Assembly (NCBI GenBank): GCA_977017575.1
Contig: CDRNVI010000037.1
Span: forward strand, 367,599-431,598
Origin: Paramoeba atlantica
Lineage: Eukaryota; Discosea
Reading direction: 5' to 3'
DNA: 64,000 nucleotides
The notes under the pieces are model-generated. The model worked only from the letters and a program-made list of their open reading frames with translations, searched no databases and had not been told where the DNA came from. Shown piece after piece: positions 53,507-64,000 of the stretch (the first letter of the stretch is position 1; each line of letters starts with the position of its first letter). The position numbers and the translations under genes were made by a program.

Positions 53507-54022
53507 GGTGGTCCAAAACTGAAAAAAAAAATCAAAAAAATGGAGGGTCTAGGGGGGGTCCATGGAGGGGTCTAAGAGGGGGCCCAGGGGGCGCATACCG
53601 ATTTCGAAAAAAATCCTCAGAAGCGGTAGCCGGGGTCTTGGCGCGCATTTTCCACCCCCCTACCTGGGGGTGACCCCCCCGCGTATCCGCAGGACGTGTC
53701 CGACAAATTTGGATTTTTTCGGAAAAAAAGAATTTTGAAAAAAAATTCAACATGGCGAAAAAAATGAAAAAAACAATATTTTTCCAAAATATTTTCGCCT
53801 TTTGTATTTTGATAGTTTGGGACATATACTAGCTTTAACCGCAGTTGTTTTCGCAAGAGATCCCATCTTCGAGCCGTGGTATGCCCGCGAAAATGACCCA
53901 TTTTTGACCAAAAAAAGGTGAAAGGTAATTTTCGGACCCAAAGAGGCCTTTTTGTGTCTAAACGATGGCGTGGTTGCAGTCGCATTCTCTGCGCAATACG
54001 TTTGGTAGGCTTGAATTCATAT
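53507..54022 (-). mobile_element. Dispersed element, tandem copy B
   Basis: Reverse copy of 34650-35165. It matches 48368-48883 rather than the left arm at the two compensating indels. Confidence 0.75.
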
Positions 54023-54678
54023 CTTGATTTCCTATAGTTCAAACGTTGAACCCTTGAAAGGGTACTCAACTCATCAGCGTCGGAAATGCTCCGAGCAAGA
54101 TTTTTTCCATGTCGGTATTTACTCCTTGAGTAAACCTTCTTTTTGTTTCAGTTGCATCGCCACGGCATGCGTAATTTGCGCACCCGCCGGCGCATTGCTT
54201 ACAGGGCTGTGGTCAGTTACAAATGATCGTGTGATCTCACCGCGAAGATCGCTATGTAGCGTATAGGAAGCCACTGCCTGGGTGGCCATGCTGTTGATGG
54301 CGTTTTCACCTTCCTGGGAAACAGATCTATCCCAAAGATGTGAGACAACGTCTCTACAATGTTTTTCGGTAACAACGTTGATCTTTCCTTCCTCTTTCAG
54401 TTGAGCATACACGTGGTTATGCTCACAGAGGAAGTTTACCCAGGTGTTCGGAGTCTCTGATTTCACCCCGAATATGCCACTCAGCTGTGCAGAACATAGT
54501 CTTTGACTACGCTTTATTCGCCGTTCGTTGGCTATCCAAACAATTTGGATGCTCTTAATCGCGACCTCGAGATCAGGAACTCTTTCGAGTTGCAAGAGCT
54601 CAAGGGTTTCGCGTTCTGTAGCCGTCGCATGTCCAGTGAACTTCGTGTCTGGCCTTAAGGATGCGGCATATGCGCCAC
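54023..54678 (-). pseudogene. Helitron N-terminal region fragment, mirror of copy C
   Basis: Mirror of 33994-34649. Its translation is identical to that copy, including the fusion to RT sequence at the tggcgcatatgccgc joint. Confidence 0.75.
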
Positions 54679-55899
54679 AACGAACTGTGCATTTGCTAAC
54701 GTTTCCCCGCATACGCATTGCACTATAGGGCTCGAAACGGGGGCAATCATATAGCGCATCCGCGCCGCTGTTTGTCATTCCGAGTTTCGTAGGTAGTACT
54801 CGCCTCGATTTATCCATGCTTCCATCCAGTAGCCAGTCCTCTTATCCATGAGTTGTAGTGCATGTACTTGGTTAGTAGGAGTGCTCTCTTTTTCTACTTC
54901 CGGACCCCTGCTGAGGTGCTTCTCCAAATAGGATCTTCCATACGAAAAGGTATTAGCCCTCGAGTAGAGAGTTTCAGCCTGCGTGGAATAAGGCTGTGCT
55001 CCCAGGGGGTTCGCCGTCATATGGCGATTGTGAAACGGGTTCCCCTCTAGGTTCCCAAAGCCTCCCAACAGTTCAGTAACACATCTCTCGACAGCCTCAT
55101 CGGCAAGCTTATTTGCAGCCGCCGTAACACCCGGCTCATGACATCGCAGGAGATAGATCCACTTTGGAATTCCACATCGCTTCAACAGCGTATAAGCGCT
55201 TTGTAGTGAAAGTTGCTGTAGGCGTTCCAAGAACGAGCGTAGCTTCGGAAGCTGCTGTAGTAACCAACCCGATTCTTCCTTTTTCTCATTTGAAACAAAT
55301 GCACCAAGCAACTTTTGACCTTTGTCTTCCTGCCGGATTTTCTTGTCTTTGAATAGAAGGTATTGCTCTGCGCAGTGAGTCGAGAGCTTGCACTTCGATT
55401 CGTTGATTTCCAGACCTACTTGCGAGGCCCCAGCCATAAGTTTTTCGTACGCCTGTATTACTCTTTCCGGGTTACCCACGATTGTAACATCGTCCAGATA
55501 GGCCCATATCTTAAGGTCACTGTAATCTGCTTTCACACCATCAAGAATCCCCTGAATAGCTATAGAAAACAGCATTGGGCCGAGGGGATCTCCTTGTCTG
55601 ACACCTCGAACGGCTTTAAACGGTGGGTGGGTCGGAGATGTCGGAATAAGCGTGTTCGGAGTGCCATATATAAAAGAGGTTATGCCACATAACTCGCAGA
55701 GTTCACTCTTCTCCTTTAATGCATTAAAGATTGCCTGTCTCTCTAATGAGTTGAAAGCGTTACTCATATCTATTGACAGCAGAACGGCTGTATCTGTACC
55801 GCGAAAGGCGTCACGCGCTCATAAAACGATTTTCGGGCCGCCATCTCTAGTTCCTACTCCCATTTGTGTTTCTGCCAACATTTTGCTGGTCTCCAATTC
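54655..55899 (-). pseudogene. Non-LTR reverse transcriptase fragment, mirror copy
   Basis: Mirror of 32773-34017. The 330-residue main segment with NAFNSL, RQGDPLGP, YLDD and the CVCG pair is identical in translation, and both in-frame TGA codons are shared (54775-54777 and 55819-55821). Identity of a decayed gene in both arms shows the inversion-duplication happened after the gene had acquired these changes. Confidence 0.88.
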
Positions 55900-55901
55900 A
55901 T

Positions 55902-56567
55902 GGTCATGGTCGAGCAAATTTTTTCGAAAAAATTAGTTTTCGAAAAAAAACCGCAGAAAGGGTAGCCGGGGTCTTGGCGCGCATTTTCCACCCCCCTACC
56001 CGGGGGTGACACCCCCGCGTATCCGCAGGACGGGTCCGCCAAGTTCGGATTTTTTCGGAAAAACATTTTGAAAAAAAATTCAACTTGGCGAAAAAAATGA
56101 CAAAAAAGAAATATTTTTCCAAAATCGTTTCCCCTATTGTATTTGGATAGTTTGGGACCTACACTAGCTTTCTCTGCAGTTGTTTTCTCAAGGTATCAAT
56201 AATCACTTCTTCGAGCCGTGGTGCGCCCCTCAAAATGACCCATTTTTGACTAAAAAAGGTGAAAAAGTATTTTTCGGACCTGAAGGGGCATTTTTGTGAC
56301 GAAAGAATGGTATGGTTGGAGTCGCATTCTCTACCCAATACGTTCGACAGGCTTTCATTCATGCCTACGAGTGATTTCCCACGCACAAATGTCGGATTTA
56401 GTGCTCTGACAGCAAAAATACGCGAAAATCACTCCATTTTTACCCGAAATTCGGCTATTTTTGGCTATAATCTTTTCATTTTCCAGGCTAAATTTTCTTT
56501 TTTAGGCTCTTCGTTAAACGCGGTGGTTGTTTTCAACTTAGAAGTCACTCATGCTGCGCGCTTCGCG
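55902..56567 (-). mobile_element. Dispersed element with 41-bp terminal arm, mirror copy
   Basis: Mirror of 32105-32770. The 41-bp arm lies at 56497-56537 and the gcgcgcttcgcg sequence meets the inverted satellite at 56567/56568. Confidence 0.8.
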
Positions 56568-59500
56568 TTTACAAAACACTCCATCTTTGCTAAAAACTCG
56601 ATCTTTACAAAACACTCGATCTTTGTTAAAAAACTCGATCTTTACTAAAAATTAGATCTTTACATAAAACTCGATCTTTACAAAAAACTCGATATTTACA
56701 AAAAACTCGATCGTTACTAAAAACTCGATCTTTACAAAACACTCGATCTTTACAAAAAACTCGATATTTACAAAAAACTCGATCTTTACAAAAAACTCGA
56801 TCTTTACAAAAAACTCGATCTTTACAAAACACTCGATCTTTGCTAAAAACTCGATCTTTACTAAAAACTCGATGTTTACAAAACACTCGATCTTTACAAA
56901 AAACTCGATCTTTACAAAAAACTCGATCTTTACAAAAAACTCGATCTTTACAAAAAGGTCGATCTTTACAAAAAACTCGATCTTTACAAAAAACTGGATC
57001 TTTACAAAACACTCGATCTTTGCTAAAAACTCGATCTTTACAAAAAACTCGATCTTTACTAAAAACTCGATCTTTACAAAACACTCGATCTTTACAAAAA
57101 ACTCGATCTCTACAAAAAACTCGATCTTTGTTAAAAAACTCGATCTTTACTAAAAATTAGATCTTTACATAAAACTCGATCTTTACAAAAAACTCGATAT
57201 TTACAAAAAACTCGATCTTTACAAAAAACTCGATCTTTACAAAACACTCGATCTTTGCTAAAAACTCGATCTTTACTAAAAACGCGATGTTTACAAAACA
57301 CTCGATCTTTACAAAAAACTCGATCTTTACAAAAAACTCGATCTTTACAAAAAACTCGATCTTTACAAAAAGGTCGATCTTTACAAAAAACTCGATCTTT
57401 ACAAAAAACTCGATCTTTACAAAAAACTCGATATTTACAAAACACTCGATCTTTGCTAAAAACTCGATCTTTACAAAACACTCGATCTTTACAAAACACT
57501 CGACCTTTACAAAAAACTCGATCTCTACAAAAAACTCGATCTTTACAAAAAGGTCGATCTTTACTAAAAACTCGATCTTTACAAAACACTCGATCTTTAT
57601 TAAAAACTCGATCTTTACAAAACACTCGATCTTTACAAAAAACTCGATCTTTACAAAACACTCAATCTTTACTAAAAACTCGATCTTTACAAAACACTCG
57701 ATCTTTACAAAAAACTCGATCTCTACAAAAAGGTCCATCTTTACTAAAAACTCGATATTTACGAAACACTCGATCTTTACAAAAAACTCGATCTTTACAA
57801 AAAACTCGATCTTTACAAAAACCTCGATCTTTACTAAAAACTCGATCTTTACAAAACACTCGATCTTTACAAAAAACTCGATATTTACAAAAGATTCGAT
57901 CTTTACAAAACACTCGATCTTTACAAAAAACTCGATCTTTACAAAACACTCGATCTTTACAAAAAACTCGATCTTTACAAAAAACTCGATATTTACAAAA
58001 CACTCGATCTTTGCTAAAAACTCGATCTTTACAAAACACTCGATCTTTGCAAAACACTCGATTTTTACTAAAAACTCGATCTTTACAAAAAACTCGATCT
58101 TTACAAAAAACTCGATATTTGCTAAAAACTCGATCTTTACAAAACACTCGATCTTTACAAAACACTCGATTTTTACTAAAAACTCGATCTTTACAAAAAA
58201 CTCGATCTTTACAAAAAGGTCGATCTTTACTAAAAACTCGATATTTACGAAACACTCGATCTTTACTAAAAACTCGATCTTTACAAAACACTCGATCTTT
58301 ACAAAAAACTCGATCTTTACAAAAAACTCGATATTTACAAAAGATTCGATCTTTACAAAACACTCGATCTTTACAAAAAACTCGATCTTTACAAAACACT
58401 TGATCTTTACAAAAAAATCGATCTCTACAAAAAACTCGATATTTACAAAACACTCGATCTTTACAAAAAACCCGATCTTTACAAAACACTCGATCTTTAC
58501 AAAAAACTCGATCTCTACAAAAAACTCGATCTTTACAAAAAACTCGATCTCTACAAAAAGGTCGATCTTTACTAAAAACTCGATATTTACGAAACACTCG
58601 ATCTTTACAAAAAACTCGATCTTTACAAAAAACTGGATCTTTACAAAAACCTCGATCTTTACAAAAAACTCGATCTTTACAAAAAACTCGATCTTTACTA
58701 AAAACTCGATCTTTACAAAACACTCGATCTTTACAAAAAACCCGATCTTTACAAAAAACTCGATCTTTACAAAAAACTCGATCTTTGCTAAAAACTAGAT
58801 CTTTACAAAAAACTCGATCTTTACTAAAAACTCGATCTTTACAAAACACTCGATCTTTACAAAAAACTCGATCTTTACAAAAAACTCGATCTTTACAAAA
58901 AACTCGATCTTTACAAAAAGGTCGATCTTTACTAAAAACTCGATCTTTACAAAAAACTCGATCTTTACAAAAAACTCGATCTTTACAAAAAACTCGATCT
59001 TTACAAAAAGGTCGATCTTTACTAAAAACTCGATCTTTACAAAAAACTCGATCTTTACAAAAAACTCGATCTTTACAAAACACTCGATCTTTACAAAAAA
59101 CTCGATCATTACAAAACACTCGATCTTTACAAAAAGGTCGATCTTTACTAAAAACTCGATCTTTACAAAAAACTCGATCTTTACAAAAACCTCGATCTTC
59201 ACAAAAAACTCGATATTTACAAAAGATTCGATCTTTACAAAACACTCGATCTTTACAAAAAACTCGATCTTTACAAAACACTCGATCTTTACAAAAAACT
59301 CGATCTCTACAAAAAACTCGATCTTTACAAAATACTCGATCTTTACAAAAACCTCGATCTTTACAAAAAACACGATCTTTACGAAAAACTCGATCTTTAC
59401 AAAAAACTCGATCTTTGCCAAAAACTCGATCTTTACAAAACACTCGATCTTTACAAAAAACTCGATCTTTACAAAAAACTCGATCTTTACAAAAAACTCG

Positions 59501-62500
59501 ATCTTTGCTAAAAACTCGATCTTTACAAAAAACTCGATCTTTACAAAACACTCGATCTTTACGAAAAACTCGATCATTGCTAAAAACTCGATCTTTACAA
59601 AAAACTCGATCTTTACAAAACACTCGATCTTTACAAAAAACTCGATATTTACGAAACACTCGATATTTACAAAAGATTCGATCTTTACAAAACACTCGAT
59701 CTTTACAAAACACTCGATCTTTACAAAAAACTCGATCATTGCTAAAAACTCGATCTTTACAAAAAACTCGATCTTAACAAAACACTCGATCTTTACGAAA
59801 AACTCGATATTTACGAAACACTCTATCTTTACAAAACACTCGATCTTTGCTAAAAAAACTCGATCTTTACAAAAAACTCGATCTTTACAAAAAACTCGAT
59901 CTTTGCTAAAAACTCGATCTTTATAAAACACTCGATCTTTACAAAAAACTCGATCATTGCTAAAAACTCGATCTTTACAAAAAACTCGATCTTTACAAAA
60001 CACACGATCTTTACAAAAAACTCGATATTTACGAAACACTCGATATTTACAAAAGATTCGATCTTTACAAAACACTCGATCTTTACAAAACACTCGATCT
60101 TTACAAAAAACTCGATCATTGCTAAAAACTCGATCTTTACAAAAAACTCGATCTTTACAAAACACTCGATCTTTACAAAACACTCGATCTTTACGAAAAA
60201 CTCGATATTTACGAAACACTCGATCATTGCTAAAAACTCGATCTTTACAAAAAACTCGATCTTTACAAAACACTCGATCTTTACGAAAAACTCGATATTT
60301 ACGAAACACTCGATCTTTACAAAACACTCGATCTTTGCTAAAAAAACTCGATCTTTACAAAAAACTCGATCTTTACTAAAAACTCGATCTTTACAAAAAA
60401 CTCGATCTTTGCTAAAAACTCGATCTTTATAAAACACTCGATCTTTACAAAAAACTCGATCATTGCTAAAAACTCGATCTTTACAAAAAACTCGATCTTT
60501 ACAAAAAACTCGATCTTTACAAAACACTCGTTCTTTACAAAAAACTCGATATTTACGAAACACTCGATATTTACAAAAGATTCGATCTTTACAAAACACT
60601 CGATCTTTACAAAAAACTCGATCATTGCTAAAAACTCGATCTTTACAAAAAACTCGATATTTACAAAACACTCGATCTTTACAAAAAACTCGATATTTAC
60701 GAAACACTCGATCTTTACAAAACACTCGATCTTTGCTAAAAAAACTCGATCTTTACAAAAAACTCGATCTTTACAAAAAACTCGATCTTTACAAAAAACT
60801 CGATCTTTGCTAAAAACTCGATCTTTATAAAACACTCGATCTTTACAAAAAACTCGATCATTGCTAAAAACTCGATCTTTACAAAAAACTCGATCTTTAC
60901 AAAACACACGATCTTTACAAAAAACTCGATATTTACGAAACACTCGATATTTACAAAAGATTCGATCTTTACAAAACACTCGATCTTTACAAAACACTCG
61001 ATCTTTACAAAAAACTCGATCATTGCTAAAAACTCGATCTTTACAAAAAACTCGATATTTACAAAACACTCGATCTTTACAAAAAACTCGATCTTTACAA
61101 AAAACTCGATCATTGCTAAAAACTCGATCTTTACAAAAAACTCGATCTTTACAAAACACTCGATCTTTACGAAAAACTCGATATTTACGAAACACTCGAT
61201 CTTTACAAAACACGCGATCTTTGCTAAAAAAACTCGATCTTTACAAAAAACTCGATCTTTACAAAACACTCGATCTTTACAAAAAACTCGATATTTACGA
61301 AACACTTGATATTTACAAAAGATTCGATCTTTACAAAACACTCGATCTTTACAAAAAACTCGATCATTGCTAAAAACTCGATCTTTACAAAAAACTCGAT
61401 ATTTACAAAACACTCGATCTTTACAAAAAACTCGATCTTTACAAAAAACTCGATCATTGCTAAAAACTCGATCTTTACGAAAAACTCGATATTTACGAAA
61501 CACTCGATCTTTACAAAACACTCGTTCTTTGCTAAAAACTGGATCTTTACAAAAAACTCGATCTCTACAAAAAACTCGGTCTTTACGAAAAACTCGATAT
61601 TTACGAAACACTCGATCTTTACAAAACACTCGATCTTTACAAAAAACTCGATCTTTGCTAAAAACTCGATCTTTGCTAAAAACTCGATCTTTACTAAAAA
61701 TTCGATCTTTACATAAAACTCGATCTTTACAAAAAACTCGATCTTTACTAAAAACTCGATCTTTACAAAACACTCGATCTTTACAAAAAACTCGATCTTT
61801 ACATAAAACTGGATCTTTACAAAACATTCGATCTTTACAAAAAACTCGATATTTACGAAACACTCGATATTTACAAAAGATTCGATCTTTACAAAAAACT
61901 CGATCTTTACAAAAAACTCGATCTTCAAAAAAAAACTCGATCTTTACAAAAAACTCGATCTTTACAAAAAACTCGATCTTTACAAAACACTCGATCTTTA
62001 CAAAAAACTCGATATTTACGAAACACTCGATATTTACAAAACATTCGATCTTTACAAAACACTCGATCTTTACAAAACACTCGATCTTTACAAAACACTC
62101 GATCTTTACAAAACACTCGATCTTTACAAAAAACTCGATATTTACGAAACACTCGACATTTACAAAAGATTCGATCTTTACATAAAACTGGATCCTGACA
62201 AAAAACTCGATCTTGACAAACAACTCGATCTTTACAAAACACTCGATCTTTACAAAAAACTCGATATTTACGAAACACTCGATATTTACAAATGATTCGA
62301 TCTTTACAAAAAACTCGATCTTTACAAAACACTCGATCTTTACAAACAACTCGATCTTTACAAAAAACTCGATCCTTGCTAAAAACTCGATCTTTATAAA
62401 ACACTCGATCTTTACAAAAAACTCGATCTTTGCTAAAAACTCGATCTTTACAAAAAACTCGATCTTTGCTAAAAACTCGATCTTTACAAAAAACTCGATC

Positions 62501-64000
62501 TTTACAAAACACTCGATCTTTACAAAAAACTCGATATTTACGAAACACTCGATATTTACAAAAGATTCGATCTTTACAAAACACTCGATCTTTACAAAAC
62601 ACTCGATCTTTACAAAAAACTCGATCATTGCTAAAAACTCGATCTTTACAAAAAACTCGATATTTACAAAACACTCGATCTTTACAAAAAACTCGATCTT
62701 TGCTAAAAACTCGATATTTACAAAAAACTCGATCTTTACAAAACACTCGGTCTTTACAAAAAACTCGATATTTACGAAACACTCGATATTTACTAAAGAT
62801 TCGATCTTTACATAAAACTGGATCTTTACAAAACACTCGATCTTTACAAACAGGTCGATCTTTACAAAACACTTGATCTTTACAAAAAACTCGATATTTA
62901 CGAAACACTCGATATTTACAAATGATTCGATCTTTACAAAACACTCGATCTTTCCAGAAAATTCGAGCTTTCCAAAAAATTCGAGCTTTACAAAACACTC
63001 GATCTTCACAAAAAACTCGATCTTTACAAAACACTCGATCTTTACAAAACACTCGATCTTTACAAAAAATTCGATCTTTACAAAACACTCGATCTTTACC
63101 AAAAACTGGATATTTACGAAACACTCGATATTTACAAAACACTCGATCTTTACATAAAACTGGATCTTTACAAAACACTCGATCTTTACAAACAACTCGA
63201 TCTTTACAAAAAACTCGATCTTTGCTAAAAACTCGATATTTATAAAACACTCGATCTTTACAAAAAACTCGATCATTGCTAAAAACTCGATCTTTACAAA
63301 AAACTCGATCTTTACAAAACACTCGATCTTTACAAAAAACTCGATATTTACGAAACACTCGATATTTACAAAAGATTCGATCTTTACAAAACACTCGATC
63401 TTTACAAAACACTCGATCTTTACAAAAAACTCGATCGTTGCTAAAAACTCGATCTTTACAAAAAACTCGATATTTACAAAACACTCGATCTTTACAAAAA
63501 ACTCGATCTTTACAAAAAACTCGATCATTGCTAAAAACTCGATCTTTACGAAAAACTCGATATTTACGAAACACTCGATCTTTACAAAACACTCGATCTT
63601 TGCTAAAAACTCGATCTTTACATAAAACTCGATCTTTATATAAGACTCGATCTTTACTAAAAACTCGATCTTTACAAAACACTCGATCTTTACTAAAAAC
63701 TCGATATTTACAAAACACTCGATCTTTACAAAACACTCGATCTTTACAAAAAACTCGATCTTTGCTAAAGACTCGATCTTTGCTAAAAACTCGATCTTTA
63801 CAAAAAACTCGATATTTACGAAACACTCGATATTTAAAAAAAAGATTTGATCTTTACATAAAACTGGATCTTTACAAAACACTCGATCTTTACAAACAAC
63901 TCGATCTTTACAAAACACTCGATCTTTGCTAAAAACTCGATCTTTACTAAAAACTCGATGCTTACAAAACACTCGATCTTTACAAAAAACTCGATCTTTA
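56568..64000 (-). repeat. 18-bp satellite array, right, inverted
   Basis: The same satellite in reverse complement (tttacaaaaaactcgatc), continuing past the window end. It mirrors 24672-32104, including the gaccttttt subfamily near the junction and the commoner type beyond about 59,700. Long open frames here have the same trivial origin as in the left array. Confidence 0.97.

Larger units (their letters stand above)
48884..54022. repeat. 5.14-kb tandem duplication, copy B
   Basis: This is the direct repeat of 43742-48883. A third, partial copy begins at 54023 and stays homologous to about 54678, where the RT fragment replaces the Helitron sequence. Differences from copy A are few: a 3-bp deletion near 49735, a nonsense change at 49085-49087, and scattered single bases. 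The low divergence means the duplication is recent or recently homogenised. Confidence 0.95.
51586..64000 (-). repeat. Giant inverted repeat, right arm
   Basis: This is the mirror of 24672-37085 and carries reversed copies of the satellite edge, the dispersed element, the RT fragment, the Helitron fragments, the SINE and the IS30 fragment. Its inner 2.4 kb (51586-54022) also belongs to the 5.14-kb tandem duplication and matches 46447-48883 more closely than it matches the left arm. That part has therefore been exchanged or copied separately from the outer arm. Confidence 0.95.

Overview
The window is eukaryotic nuclear DNA. It holds an 18-bp satellite array, a non-LTR reverse transcriptase, a rolling-circle Helitron, a tRNA-derived SINE, several terminal-inverted-repeat elements and no bacterial gene arrangement. 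I cannot fix the species; the transposon mix would suit an invertebrate or a protist. I recognise no ordinary host gene. Nearly everything outside the satellite is a fragment of a transposable element, and most fragments are broken.

Layout. Positions 1-32104 are an AT-rich 18-bp satellite with nested higher-order duplications. Positions 32105-56567 are a mosaic of mobile elements. Positions 56568-64000 are the same satellite in reverse orientation. The whole is built as a giant inverted repeat: left arm 24672-37085, right arm 51586-64000, running past the window edge, around a 14.5-kb spacer. Position x on the left pairs with 88672-x on the right (88671-x innermost). The outer 10 kb of the arms shows no difference that I noticed, while the inner 2.4 kb differs at several sites. 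Inside, a 5.14-kb block is tandemly duplicated (43742-48883 and 48884-54022), and this duplication crosses the arm/spacer boundary.

Within the mosaic: (i) a Helitron survives in pieces on both strands: N-terminal zinc-finger region and HUH Rep (minus, 42918-46133), the Rep-to-helicase linker (plus, 35620-36090) and the start of the helicase with its Walker A (plus, 38612-39590). (ii) A non-LTR retrotransposon is apparently split in two: an N-terminal half with a C2H2 finger, a ubiquitin-like segment, a 2A-like motif and an AT-hook (40844-42561), and an RT half at the satellite edge (32773-34017, mirrored at 54655-55899). (iii) An IS30-family DDE transposase is present in three damaged copies with a hairpin-forming 38-bp triplicate in front. 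(iv) There is a SINE with a triplicated A box, a family of dispersed elements with G-rich core and C-rich tail, a 188-bp MITE and a 41-bp-armed palindrome.

The elements do not cooperate as a pathway. They record nested insertion, truncation, inversion and segmental duplication. The points most worth checking are the inverted-repeat structure, the IS30-type transposase in a eukaryote, the 2A-bearing retroelement, and the fact that all four clean in-frame nonsense codons found in the longest frames of the ancestral elements are TGA.
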